NCBI GenBank assembly: GCA_029298735.1
Contig: JANSLP010000082.1
Span: 1 to 64,000, forward strand
Origin: Ophiostoma sp. CBS 140.51
Taxonomy: Eukaryota; Ascomycota; Sordariomycetes; Ophiostomatales; Ophiostomataceae
Length of the DNA: 64,000 nucleotides
Direction of reading: 5' to 3'
Both the position numbers and the translations under genes were made by a program. The notes below the pieces were generated by a model. That model was given only the letters and a program-made list of their open reading frames with translations. It had not been told where the DNA came from and did not search any database. How positions within the stretch are numbered: the first letter of the stretch is position 1; every line of letters starts with the position of its first letter. Below are positions 1-11,049 of the stretch, piece by piece.

Positions 1-358
1 CCAATGAAGCTTCATTCGAGCTTCAGCTTTGGTAGCTTTCGAGGTTCACGTCTACACACACATTTACCCACACAACCACGGCCATCGCAATAATGTCTGT
101 TCCTCCGGGGATATAATACGTTGTTTAGACGCCGATGCAAAAATGTCCATCCCAATTATCGTCGAAGCGAGCAAAGACTAAATCAAGCTACCCCCAAACT
201 AAAGTATGCAAAACAGGTATGGCCACCCATTCTTATGTTGACAAAGTTTAAAAATTGACAGGGAGAAAACAATAAAAAAACAAAAACTATCATGAAACGC
301 TTCCCATCAAACATTTTGCAGCTTGGTATTCCGTACATCCGTCTACCGTAGTGTTGAA
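1..358. other. 3' flank of the transcription factor, no gene seen
   Basis: This AT-rich flank lies downstream of the minus-strand regulator gene. I see no coding frame with composition like the neighbouring genes and no RNA gene. It probably contains the 3' UTR and terminator region of that gene. Confidence 0.5.
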
Positions 359-3118
359 TTAAAGAAAGCCAGTGGTATCCATTGTGGGGAAAAGCTGGAG
401 GCTCTTGTCAAACGAGTCAAAGTTAAGCATGCGGGGAGACATGGCCATGATCATGTCTGGCAGGCCGGACATATGCGGAAGCAACTGTTGGCTGCTGTCG
501 TCCATATCGTAAGCCGAGGTGTGGTGTCGGCCCAAGAGAGTATCTTCGGCTTCGACTGCGTTGGGGAGGCCGAGAAAATCGTCGTTTCCATCAGTTGACG
601 GGGGTGTGAAGTCAATGCCGGAATAAGACGGGATCTGGTGTATAGGGGGGTGCTGTTGGATGGAGGAGGACGATATGGCCTGGTTGTGTTGATGTGGCGA
701 TGGTGTTGGCATAGGCGTTTGGCCACTGGCGTCCCGGCTGGCGGAAGGGTTGCTGCTGTCTTGTGTAGCTGGCGCGCTGAGGTTGTGTGACCCAGGGGCA
801 CCTGGGATCCCTCTGTGCATATTCAGCACGTTTTGGATCTCTTGATGTCTCCGTTGCTGTTGCTGATCTTGTTGTTGATCCTGTGGTGGCTGGGCCGTTG
901 TTGAAGATGTCGGTGGTTTCACCAATTGAGTTGCTTTGCGTCCAGCACTTTCGCTGTCCTCGGTGCGTTCTGATGTTGCACCCATGGCAGCGGCAGCCGC
1001 GGCGACAGCAGCAGCGGCTGGGTTGGGCTTTCCGTCCTCGACTGTGCCGAACAAGCCACCAATGAGAACGGAGTGCCGCTCCATCTTGCCCCGTGCCCGC
1101 TTCTCCAGGTACTGTTCACACGCGGCTTGTAGATCAGAGACGATGCCAGCGTACCGCTTCGAGACCGGATCATGCTTGCCAAAGAGCGCCAGAACCTTTT
1201 GGGCAATAGCCAAACTCTTGCCAATGGGGAACACACGGTCCAGGTCGCCGAACTGGGCGAAGCCCAAGACAAGTGCCGACACAAACGCAGAGTTCACTAT
1301 AAACGGAAGACGTTTCGGCACCTTTTGTGCAGAGAGAAGACCACGCAGGAGACTCATTGTGCGGATGGCGGAATCGACACACGCGTAGGCGAGGATATCG
1401 TCCGATGGAGAGTGCGGGTTGGCCGCCGGCGTTGTGGTACCGCTGTCTGCCTTGTACTGGGCTTTGGATTTGGCGATATGCCTTGAGATGTTCTCGATGA
1501 GAAACGGCCGCGAGAGGAGCATAATGGTCCAGTAGTAGGCTTCCTTCAGATGGAAGAGGCCGATGTTCGGCCCCTTGGTGCCGTCCTGATCGAGATCCAA
1601 AAACTCTTCCGGCTGAATACCGTCCGTAACAAGGCCAGATGCAAACCGAGTCGTCCACAAGCGATGCTGCTCGCTGATCTTTTCAATGGTCGACGTTGAG
1701 ACCGTGCGTGTCGAGTAGACCTGAGTCAAGATGGCCTCGAAGATTGAGCACAGGTCATTTGATGCCGAATAGTTGTTCTCTGCTTTGGTGTCGCGAGTCT
1801 CCGTTGTCGATGGTGGGCGTCCAAGCGAAGTGCTCAAGAATAGATCAAGCACGCGCAACACCCTCCACAGCCGTTCCCGTGGTGCGTACTCGCTAGGGTC
1901 AAAGGCGGCATTGATGTCGCTCCGGTGGATGCCAAGAGCGTAGGCAGCGCGGACGGCCATGCCTAGGTACATGAACGACGCATTCCTGCGAGATGCCACG
2001 AGCAGGTACATGGACAGCAGGATGTACGCCTGGATGTTGGATATGCTGGGCTCGACAGTGACGCCGCAGACTGTGAGGGAGCGGCCATAGTTGAAGTACT
2101 TCTCGGCCAACTCATCATTGTCCTCGGGGCTTGCTTGAGCGCCAATGGCGAAGATCAAGAAAAAGATAGCTTCTTGCGCGGTGCTGTCGGCAGACGATAT
2201 ACTTTCGCGGCTGCTGTCGGGTGATTGGTCTTTGGGTGATTGTTGTTGCAGCCACCAGACCATGTTCTCCTTGAGCTCTGCCTCATCGTACATGCCCAAT
2301 ATACAATTTGTTGCACGCAGAAACCAGGTCAACAAGGACGAGGCCTTGTCGACCGAAGGGATGCTGGGCGGGCCTTGGATCGCTTCCATGACCCAATTGT
2401 TGCTGATCAACGGCGCGGACTCGACAATGAGATGCTGTAAAGGGTCATCGGTGAACGCGCATGAGCCAATGGACTCCCGTGTCAACCGCCGGATGATTTG
2501 CAGAAAGCACAGGTTTGCCGAGTCGCCAATGTAAAAGAGGCTGCCACGGCCGCCCTGGATGAGACGAGAGAGGTGTGGCACGGCGGCCGCGGCCGACGAG
2601 GATCCCAGATGAGAGCGTCTTCGTTTGCGCCGTGGCTGATCCGAAGCATTGCCTCCGCCTGGGGTTGTGTTTTGCGCCACTACCGCAGGCTCGTCAAAGT
2701 CCATTTGCCGCAGACCGTTGGCGTTCGACGACGACGTGGGTGCCGGCAGGGGGCCCTTGCGACCGGGGCTGTTGGCGTTTGTCGGGGCAGATGTCGAGCC
2801 CATGACTGAACTCGTCGAGTGCGGACTGTTCTCGGATTGCGGCGCCGCAGATGTCACGCCCGGTGTGGCCAGGACGCTCGCAGCCGCTGCAGGTGCCGTC
2901 GAAGTCGACCCTGCGGCACCTGCGTGTGTTGCCATGGGCCCTGCCGAGGGTGGTGTTGTCTCAAGTGGTCGCGAGAAGAAACATTCGTATTGGACGCCCC
3001 GAACGATGCATCGGCTGCACGGCTGGCGGCCGTCACAGCGCTCTTTTCGTCGCTTGCAGCTGGCACAAGCCTGTGGGCAGCGGCGGCGTTCCGACGGCTT
3101 TACCTTGGAGGAAGGCAT
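359..3118 (-). CDS. Zn2Cys6 fungal transcription factor, likely cluster regulator
   Basis: A 919-residue, apparently intronless protein. The N-terminus has a Zn2Cys6 binuclear cluster with Cys at 18, 21, 28, 34, 37 and 46 (CASCKRRKERC then PCSRC and a final C after 8 residues). A basic patch (RRKRRRS) near residue 180 could be a nuclear localisation signal. The middle looks like the fungal-specific regulatory (Fungal_trans) domain. The C-terminal third is low complexity, with Ala runs, a Gln-rich stretch and Ser/Pro-rich sequence, typical of activation regions. The frame stays open upstream to 3397, but the ATG at 3118 is chosen because it sits just before the zinc cluster and the upstream extension is hydrophobic and unlike the family. 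The gene is divergent from the SnoaL-like gene and heads the catabolic cluster, so a pathway regulator role is inferred. Effector and DNA site are unknown. Confidence 0.85.
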   Translation of the reverse strand: MPSSKVKPSERRRCPQACASCKRRKERCDGRQPCSRCIVRGVQYECFFSRPLETTPPSAGPMATHAGAAGSTSTAPAAAASVLATPGVTSAAPQSENSPHSTSSVMGSTSAPTNANSPGRKGPLPAPTSSSNANGLRQMDFDEPAVVAQNTTPGGGNASDQPRRKRRRSHLGSSSAAAAVPHLSRLIQGGRGSLFYIGDSANLCFLQIIRRLTRESIGSCAFTDDPLQHLIVESAPLISNNWVMEAIQGPPSIPSVDKASSLLTWFLRATNCILGMYDEAELKENMVWWLQQQSPKDQSPDSSRESISSADSTAQEAIFFLIFAIGAQASPEDNDELAEKYFNYGRSLTVCGVTVEPSISNIQAYILLSMYLLVASRRNASFMYLGMAVRAAYALGIHRSDINAAFDPSEYAPRERLWRVLRVLDLFLSTSLGRPPSTTETRDTKAENNYSASNDLCSIFEAILTQVYSTRTVSTSTIEKISEQHRLWTTRFASGLVTDGIQPEEFLDLDQDGTKGPNIGLFHLKEAYYWTIMLLSRPFLIENISRHIAKSKAQYKADSGTTTPAANPHSPSDDILAYACVDSAIRTMSLLRGLLSAQKVPKRLPFIVNSAFVSALVLGFAQFGDLDRVFPIGKSLAIAQKVLALFGKHDPVSKRYAGIVSDLQAACEQYLEKRARGKMERHSVLIGGLFGTVEDGKPNPAAAAVAAAAAAMGATSERTEDSESAGRKATQLVKPPTSSTTAQPPQDQQQDQQQQRRHQEIQNVLNMHRGIPGAPGSHNLSAPATQDSSNPSASRDASGQTPMPTPSPHQHNQAISSSSIQQHPPIHQIPSYSGIDFTPPSTDGNDDFLGLPNAVEAEDTLLGRHHTSAYDMDDSSQQLLPHMSGLPDMIMAMSPRMLNFDSFDKSLQLFPTMDTTGFL

Positions 3119-3908
3119 GGTAGAGGGTCGGGCGCGGCAGAGGGCGTCGATTTGACGATGCCGCAGGTTGCGATAATGCAGTGTATATTGTGTTCCCACA
3201 CTTTTTCGGCCACAAGCGATGTCTGGGGAGGACAAGGAAAATAAAATAATGGGAAACAGTAATAATGCAAGGCCGCTCTTGTCTCCTGCGGGAGAAAAAA
3301 AAATAAAGGAAAGCGCGACCAACAGTGCCGTTCGCCTTTCTTGGTCCGCTAAGATAGTCCCCATACCATCGTCCCTTCCCCCCATACTCGGGGGCATTTC
3401 TGGGCTTCGTTTTTCTGGAAACTGTGGCCCAGAACCTAACTAAATGGGTGATCGCTCCTACCCCGCTTGTTGTTGAACAGCCCTTTGAGCAGGCCATGGA
3501 TGGGAATGGGCGACAGGCCAACGGATCAGGAAAGGGCGGGTCTAGTTTAGCACAGTTGCCGGTTATGAGCTGGGTATGAGTTGCGGAAGTACGTAGGAGA
3601 TGGGGAAGATGGGTTTTCTGCGTTCTGCGAAAGAAGGACCAGGGGAAGCGGAGAGGATGTGGAAGGCGCGCAGCGGTCACAAACGCCGGTTGTTCTTGCC
3701 CTCTGGCCTCTCGTGCCCCGCAAAAAACGAACCTCCTGCTTTGAAATACCTTTGAAATACCTGATTGTGCTCATATATGTTGGACGAGGCAGTCACGACC
3801 GACCTGCCCTTGACCGATTGATCCCCTTTCCAAGTCCCTTCAAGGCCCTTCAAAGCTTCCTTTGTCTTCCTTCCAACACACTTCCAGCACAAAGCGACAT
3901 CACACAAC
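3119..3908. promoter_or_regulatory. Shared divergent promoter region of the regulator and the SnoaL-like gene
   Basis: This 790 bp gap separates two start codons that point away from each other (3118 minus, 3909 plus). It holds no convincing gene. The segment next to the plus-strand gene is pyrimidine-rich, as is common in fungal 5' leaders. No conserved operator could be identified by eye. Confidence 0.5.
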
Positions 3909-4497
3909 ATGGTCTCCTACATCAGCCCCGTCCTGCCCGCGGGCGTCAACGTCGACCCCCGTGCCGTTGCGTTCTTCGACACGTTCTACAAGACATCAGA
4001 CACCCCGACGGCACACGAGCAATATGCAAAGTCGTTTCTTCCGGACGCCACGTTGATCATGGCCTCAAAGAAGGTTGCTGGATTTGACCGTGAGTGACCC
4101 TCTGCTACACAAACTGCACGAGTGCTTGTTTACTGCGGTTACTGACCGGTTTGTTTATCTCTAGAGATCCTGGCTCTCCGGCAGGGCATGTGGGCAGCCG
4201 TCGCGGCTCGCTCACACGCGGTCACCAAGATCTTCCCCTTTGGCTCTGGATCCAACGAGTTTATGCTCTACGGAACCGTCAAGTACACGTCAAAGGCTGG
4301 CCAGGACTCTAGCAAGGAATGGGCAGCTCATGCCGAGCTCGTGGAAGATGCAAGCGGAGAGCTCAAGTTCAAGTTCTACCAGGTCTACATTGTACGTCAC
4401 GGGGATATATCGGAATCATTAATGTTGTCATGCTTTTTATTTTTATTTTGTTTACCGGCTAACATCATCGCAGGATATGGCCGCGCCTGCCCCTTAA
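3909..4497 (+). CDS. SnoaL/NTF2-like small protein
   Basis: Three exons (3909-4089, 4165-4391, 4474-4497) encode 143 residues. Both introns have GT donors, CTGAC or CTAAC branch points and AG acceptors, and they join into one frame that starts MVSYIS and ends DMAAPAP. Length and pattern fit fungal single-domain proteins of the SnoaL/NTF2 alpha+beta barrel superfamily: an N-terminal helix with a FFDTFYKTSD-like segment, then beta-rich sequence ending in FKFYQVYI. Such folds bind small hydrophobic ligands or act as cyclases, isomerases or hydratases. Here the protein probably handles a pathway intermediate, but no catalytic residues can be assigned. Its stop codon lies 14 bp from the stop of the convergent hydrolase gene. 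Confidence 0.8.
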
Positions 4498-4511
4498 ATA
4501 AGCCAAATAAA

Positions 4512-5586
4512 TTATTTGAGCTGCTGAGAAAAATCAACAAGTAAAGGCCCAATCTTGTCGCCCGCCTCAATGCAGTGCCAGTGCCCGACACCCTCGAGAG
4601 CCTTCAGTGAGACATGATGACGACCTGCGCCCCAGCTGCAATGTCCGTAAGAAGACAAGTTAGATTTTGTTTGGATACCACGGATCAATATACTTTCACC
4701 TTGGATGCACTGTACCTGTCTTTGATTTTCTCCAAGCCCGCCAGGGGAACGACTTTGTCTTCCGCGCCTGCAATGAGCAAGGCCGGGCAACGTGCTTTGG
4801 CATACTCGACCGGTTGTGCTGTTGCAATGGCACGGCAGAGGCCAACATAGCCCTGCGATGTCTGTGATAGGAGCAGTGCACGGATGAATGCATGATGCGT
4901 TGGGGTCGACTTTGACCCCGTTGCGCCCGTGGGGATGCTGTCCGCCATGGGCTCCATGCCATCTGCAAAACGTTTGATGTCAGTCAGATACGAAAAAGCG
5001 AATCGGCTATGCACCCACGCGCGGGATAAACTCTTACTCTGTTCGACAGCTTTGATTCTCTGCGAGAATGCTTCCGTAATGGCCTCACTGGGCGTGACGG
5101 CACCAATGAGAACTGCACCCGCCAAGCCGAGCTCCGTTGCCAGGGTGCCAGCCACAAGACCGCCCATCGAATGGCCGACGGCAATGACCTTTGACGAGGA
5201 GATACTCAAGGCATTCAAGAGGGCTTTTGCATCATTTACATGATCCTGGATGCTGTTGTCCTTGCCAGAGTATTTGGTCAGGCAGCTGCCTGAGTTTCAC
5301 AACAAAAGTAAGTCAGCTCCAAGCTATGCAAAAATGACATCGCCCAAAAATCCCATTCGATTTAATAAAAAAAAAATAAAAAAAATCAAATTAACGAACC
5401 GTTCATATCAAAAGCGAGACACTGATGTCCAGCAGCCACCAGCGCCGGAATCACTGTGGCATAAAACGAGCTCGACGAACCAAGCCCATGGACGAACAAG
5501 AACGTCAGGCCCGAGCTGGCCGCATCCTCTGGCGACCTCAACACATAGTACAGCTCTTGGTGCGGCGAGATGTTGATGAACGGCAT
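4512..5586 (-). CDS. Alpha/beta-hydrolase, enol-lactonase/esterase-like
   Basis: Three minus-strand exons (5586-5400, 5289-4716, 4635-4512) give 294 residues. Introns have GT donors, AG acceptors and CTGAC/CTAAC branch points. The fold signature is complete: oxyanion-type HGLG at 33-36, nucleophile elbow GHSMGG with Ser103, acid Asp240 in AGAEDKVVP, and base His272 in GVGHW. Size and architecture match the broad family that includes 3-oxoadipate enol-lactonases, C-C hydrolases and small esterases. In this cluster it could hydrolyse an ester or lactone intermediate formed by the Baeyer-Villiger enzyme or after ring cleavage. Substrate is not determinable from sequence. The gene is convergent with the SnoaL-like gene and divergent from the CoA-transferase gene. 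Confidence 0.85.
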
Positions 5587-7240
5587 TTTGAAAGGTTGTC
5601 GAGATTGTGACGTTTGGTGGGTGATTGAGCACACGATTAAGTTGCATTCAACATCAAGTCTTAAAACGCATAAAACGCAGGCCGGAGGTAGGTGCTCTTA
5701 CAGTAGCTGTCAAGGGTCGTAGTCAACACGCTACGAAAGCTCGGAGTTGGAGACAACTGCTAACAAAAGCTCACTACTAGGATTTAAACGTGGTGGGGGT
5801 CTAGTCGCGGCCATGGGCGGCTGACAACGGCTGACCCACGGGCTCCGTTGGTTGTCTTCCGCCGGTATCAAGGAGTCTTGACATACGTTAGACACTGACT
5901 GGTCAGACTGACAACCGGCGATGTGTTACGATTTTTTTTTTCATGACTTTTCATGGTCTTTCATGACCTCCAAGGTGTTGATGACGCTTTTTGCAATTAC
6001 GTCGTATTGCGCCCGCACGTTGCCAATGACACTTCCGAAAGCGCTTCGGATACCGGGTGCATACCACTAAGAAACCTTCGGAAGAACGGTTCTGAGCAAA
6101 GGCCACTAAAAGAACACCACCCTTGTTCCGATCCGATTTGACTTGCACAGCAGACCAGTCGTTAGCGGGCGATCCCAGCGCTGCGATCTAGCCGACGGAT
6201 GGGTTGCTTGAGCCACGCGCCCAGCTCCAATTTAGTGTCTTTCCAGAGACTTGGATTTTTTTCTGGGAGGAGGGGATGTTCGAGAATCCGGACCCGTACT
6301 TACAGGGTGCAAGTACATGTCGTTCTTTCCCACCAATGCTGTATGATGGCAGCCAACAGCCTTATATGGTGTATGCTTTGGGGCGTACGTGAGGGCTTTT
6401 TTGGCTGGTAGAGCCAACCATGTTGAAGCAACTTTGCACATCGTGCTTCTCGACTCTCGACGGCATGCCGTCTCAATAATATTTTTTCGCCGTATTTTCG
6501 TCTCAGGCAAATAGCGCCGGTGCATGGTCCCAAAACAACCTCTCCAAGAGCTAAAATCAACACTCAGAACGCCCTGGGCCAAAAAGCAACAGACGACGGA
6601 CTGGCTGTGCCAACTGTGTCGTCCTCCTATCTTAGCGGGACCATTCCGTTTCCTTTTCCGGCTGTCGGCTGGCAAGAGGCAAGGGCGAGAGATGCAAGGT
6701 TGACAACAGATGAGCCAGACGAAGTGAAGTCAGCTCTCAAGTCAAAAGTCCAGCCTTCTTGTCAAACTCGCGTGCCGCGGTCCTCATATCAACGTCTCGC
6801 CGCCGGCGCCTTGTAGGCTTAGTCAAAGCTAACCTAGGGCCGCTTGTGGAGGATGGACTTTGGGGATGTTGGATCTGCAAAAAGGGCTTGAGGCTCTTAT
6901 TTCTCTGCACGAGCTGCTCACCCGACACTTTTTTGATGCAAACTTATTGTGGCATTTAGGTCAACGGCAATTTGCACACCCATAACGGCTTCTTTGCAAT
7001 ACCGGCCAAACCTTAACTGACGACATTAGACGGACACGGTCTATCTCGGTGTCTTTTTATAAGGCAAAAAGTCGCTTTGTCTTTTCCCTGGTATTTTTTT
7101 TTCTGTGTTGGAGCTGCAGCAGCACCGCACGTCCTTTTCATTCACACCGACACATTTTCCCCACGCGGCTGAAGAAGAGGCACGCTCACCTCGACAAGAC
7201 ATATCCATCTCCACAAACACACACAACACACACAGAAAAT
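5587..7240. promoter_or_regulatory. Divergent intergenic region between hydrolase and CoA-transferase
   Basis: No credible gene in this 1.65 kb region. Small frames on both strands lack coding composition. Visible features are short tandem TCATG units near 5941-5967, an inverted repeat TCCGAA-AGCGC-TTCGGA at 6035-6051, and a TATA-like TTATAAGG near 7057-7064, about 180 bp before the CoA-transferase ATG. The last 60 bp before that ATG are rich in CA. Confidence 0.45.
6035..6051. promoter_or_regulatory. Inverted repeat containing CCG-N9-CGG, possible zinc-cluster site
   Basis: TCCGAA and TTCGGA are reverse complements separated by five bases. This gives everted CCG and CGG triplets with a 9-base spacer. 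Zn2Cys6 dimers commonly bind CGG/CCG pairs, so the repeat is a plausible target for a cluster regulator. I did not find the same spacing in the other cluster promoters by eye. Confidence 0.25.
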
Positions 7241-9088
7241 ATGTCTGATCAACACCAAACGTCATATTCGTCGCTGGAGGAGACGAGACGGGTTCTGTCA
7301 CTGATCCTCAGCCTCGTGACACTGCCCAAGGAAGTTGAGGCCGCGGTTCAGAACCAAACGCTGTTCACGGCTGACGTTGACTTTCCTTACTTCCCCATCC
7401 CCTTCAAGGAAACCGAGACAGCGGGAGCTCTTAAGGCCATCGAGGCGGCATTTGCGCTTGCTCTGCAAAACACAAAGATTCAACAGCAGCAGCAACAACA
7501 GAAGTCTGGCCAGATCGTCATCAACCTCGACAAAACGACTGCGTTCCTCTTCCAGGCCTACTTAGCCAAGGTTGGGGCGTACGGCAAGCTCGACCCCGAA
7601 GTGAAGAAGTATCTCAAGGATACCGATTTGCTGAAGGCTCAGTCTGACCAGTACCGCCGTATGTCGGCGAACCTGTACGAGACACGAGACTCTGGCCAAT
7701 ACTACCACATCCATGGCTCACTGGAGGCATCGACAACACTGGGCATGATTGGCCTCGAGCCGTTCCGTCCGGACCTCAAGACTCACGAGGCTATTGTCGA
7801 GACGATCGAATCCAAGACCAAGTTGTTTTCCATCGCCGAACTCGAGGCTCTGAATGCAAAGTACAAGCAAGCTGGTGTGCCCGCCCTCAAGCACGAGGAG
7901 TTTTTGCAAACACCACATGTACGTATGGAACCTGATGAAAACAAATAGCATAAAAAGGAAACTTACTAACAAATTGAGGGAAAATCAAATGTTGACCTGG
8001 CACCATGGAAGGTAGCCAGCCTAGAGTCGACGACATCACCTCGGCCGCTACCTGCGGGCCCTGACGAACGCCGCCCTCTTGCCGGAATCAAGGTTCTTGA
8101 GCTCTGCCGTATCATCGCGGGTCCCATTGTTGGCCGCATTCTGGGCGAGTACGGTGCAGATGTGCTGAAGATCACGAGCCCCAACTTGAGTGATGTGCCC
8201 TTCTTCCAGGTCGATGGCAACATGGGCAAGCATGCGGCCAACCTTGACCTTAAGACGCCTGAGGGTCGCAAGATTTTCGAGCAGTTGGCGTTGGAGGCCG
8301 ATGTGATTCTGGATGGCTACCGTCCTGGAGCGCTGGAGAAGCTTGGGTTCGGGCCCACGTACATGACTGCGCTGGCTCAGAAGCGTGGCTATGGTGTTGT
8401 TTATGTCAACGAGAACTGCTTTGGCTACGAGGGCGAGTGGGCTTCACGGCCGGGCTGGCAACAGATTGCCGACTGTGTAAGTCCACACTTCTCTAATTTG
8501 TTCCCCCCTCGGTTTAATTGTACGTGTCACTAACTATCCTATCTTTAGGTCACGGGCGTTGCCTGGGCACAGGGCAAGTTCATGGGACTGAACGAGCCGG
8601 TCGTCCCTCCGTTCCCGATTTCCGACTACGGCACGGGCTGCATGGGCGCCATTGCCGCGCTCACTGGCCTGTACAACCGCGCCACCGTTGGCGGTTCCTG
8701 GCATGGCAAAGCGTCGCTCATGCAGTACGACCTGCTGTTGTTCAAGGCGGGTCTGTACCCGGAGGACGTTCAGGCCAAGCTCCGCGCCTCGGCCGGCGAA
8801 GAGTTCATGGGCATGACGCATAGCCACAGCGTGGACCAAATCTCGGGCAACGCACTGCTGGGCCTGAAGCGGCAGCACCCGCACCTCTTTGACGACCCGA
8901 GCGTCTTCGAGGTGTGGACGTCCAAGGCCTATGGCCATGATGTTACAGTGGTCAGGCCCGTGGCACATATTGAGGGCCTTGAACTGGGCTTCCAGCGTTC
9001 GTCCCGGCCCAATGGCTACGACGAGGCCAACTGGGCGTCGTTTACCAGCGATGAGGGCGAGTACAGAAAGTTCACGGCGGGCAACTAG
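7241..9088 (+). CDS. CaiB/BaiF family III CoA-transferase
   Basis: Three exons (7241-7918, 7979-8476, 8549-9088), all phase 0, encode 571 residues. The central part has the family III (CaiB/BaiF) core: a segment starting VLELCRIIAGPIVGR and continuing GEYGADVLKI, then NLDLKTPEGRKIFEQL and a DVILDGYRPGALEKLGFGP block. The last exon carries the DYGTGCMGAIAAL segment that corresponds to the conserved Asp-containing region. Residues 1-226 form an extra N-terminal lobe seen in long fungal members, with a seven-Gln run near residue 85. Family members move CoA between organic acids or racemise acyl-CoA. Here it may activate an acid released in the pathway, which is inference. ATG 7241 is preferred because the upstream open frame is low complexity and basic. 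An AATAAA-like signal follows the stop near 9137. Confidence 0.87.
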
Positions 9089-11049
9089 ATTCTTCATCTT
9101 CTTTTCTTAGACTCATGTAGCGAACAGCAACAGCGAAATAAACAAGAGCTAGACGAAATTCAAGACAGGACGTATGCATACAGGTTGACGAAATGCTGGT
9201 TGGACAGGCCCATCTGCATGTAGCCTTTTTCGTCCCATTTTAGGCAGGGTTTTTTAATTTCTTAATAACATCTTTTTTCGGCATTCTCTGTTTCTTGTTA
9301 TGCATTCTCCCTTACATGTTTCCATAATCATTTGACGTGGCACGGTGATACAAACTTGGTGCATGAAAGAAATCTTCTCGAAGCTGCCCCCTTGCCTTTT
9401 CCCAATAGTTTCTTTTCTAATTCTTCTCACCCTCTCATTTTTCCGTCTCGTCTTCTCGATTCATTCCTGCCCCCACAGTGCACAACGCCTCTGGCCGCCC
9501 AAGCCCGTGACGAGCAGTGCCTGCGACGTGCGACGTATGCCGTGCAATTCAAATGTGCTGACACGCTGTTTTTCCGCATCGGGAGAGGGGAGAGGGATCC
9601 GCTGGTCTCGGCACGCACCAAAACCGCGAACTTGCAGGAAGCACCGCAGCTGTCCATCCACTAAAAAATCCGACTACGGAGTAAGAAAGAACACATAGAA
9701 CTGACAGGACACGCAGGCTCAAAAGGGCGCTACAACAGGCGCTAGCAGGCGAGGCGGAGACGGGAAGCTGGGGCGAGGGGCGGCAGGCGGGGGCGACCTG
9801 GAAGGATGGCGTAGGGAAAGAGCGACGCTGCCAACCAGACGACATCCGAACGACGGTTCCGGATGGCAATGCAGGGAAGGAGGTGACATTTCTTCCTTTC
9901 CTTTTTTTTTACCTTTGGCCCCTTCCTTTCCTTGGTGGATGTTGGAACGGTGTTGTCCCCGCAGGGTTCGCGTGCCATGTGCCTTTCGCGTCAGACATCG
10001 TCCATCGTTCTTTCTTTGCTGGGATCGATTTGCTTCTGGTGTCGATGGCCCCTTCCTTTTTGGATTTCATTTTGCCTTCCTTGGCGAGTTTTTTCCTTTC
10101 CCTCGTTTCTTGAACCGTAAATCCGAACGTACGATTTTCGGGAAACTCAAAAATGGCGAGAAAAGCGAGCATAATGGGAGCAGAATTGATGTTGGTCGAC
10201 GGGGATAAGTCGTCGTCAACGGACGACTGCAGCCCAGTAATTTTGCAATTATTTTTCGATCTCATTATGGTCCATGCCTGACAAAAAATACAGATGCTAA
10301 ACACCGCTACTCCACTGCCTCGTACCTGCCCTGTTGGTTCGAGGCCCGATGTTGTTCCCCAAAGGAAGGAGCTCGCCAGAACGGAGGCCGTGGATGGGCC
10401 CATTGCAGGAAGGACTCCGTACGACAATGGGTGCGGAAGGTACTAGCGGGCTGGTGAGCTAACGAATAACGGCTCGTGTGATGGTCAAGAAAGGCAAGAA
10501 AGCAAAGAACGATGAGAAGAAGGACAAGAAACAAGCAAGAACGACTACCTCGAGATAGTTCTAGAGCAATAAAATAAAACAAAAACTAAGAAACGAGGGA
10601 GAGGCAGTTGATATCACGCACCCCGGGATCTCCCCAGGTTCTTGCTCAGTTCTCAGCCCATCGACCCCGGAGTCGAACCAGTTGTTGATAGATATAAGAA
10701 GGTGGCCAAGGAATCAAGCTTCTTCTTTTTTCCTTCCGTGTCCCCTTCTCCATTTTCACTCTTTCTTTTCTTGCCTCCCTTAGCAGATCCGCACCTTCCA
10801 CCCCACTGCCCGTCTCACTTACATCCGTGCCTTCCTTTCCTACCTCTGCTCGACTACTTTTCCCACAAGAGCCATCTTCTCCAAGTCACCTTCCCCAACT
10901 TCATTGTGACTTCGGAGCTTTTCCAACTTCTCACATCTTTACATCGTCCTCCCCTTTTGTTCTTCATCCTCCCAAACTTTCTCTCACTCCCCTTTGCTAC
11001 CCTACCACAACTACATACACCCTTCCACAACTCACATACCACAACAAAC
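9089..11049. other. Intergenic region upstream of the dioxygenase, no gene seen
   Basis: About 2 kb with only short, compositionally poor frames on both strands. From about 10,720 to the ATG at 11,050 the plus strand is strongly C/T-rich, as expected for a fungal 5' leader. One exact TACGGAGTA nonamer lies at 9675-9683. No tRNA or transposon signature was found. Confidence 0.45.

Noticed and set aside
10662..10685. Reverse-strand GGTTCGACTCC, like a tRNA T loop
   Set aside because: The stems do not pair and no other tRNA parts are present on either side.
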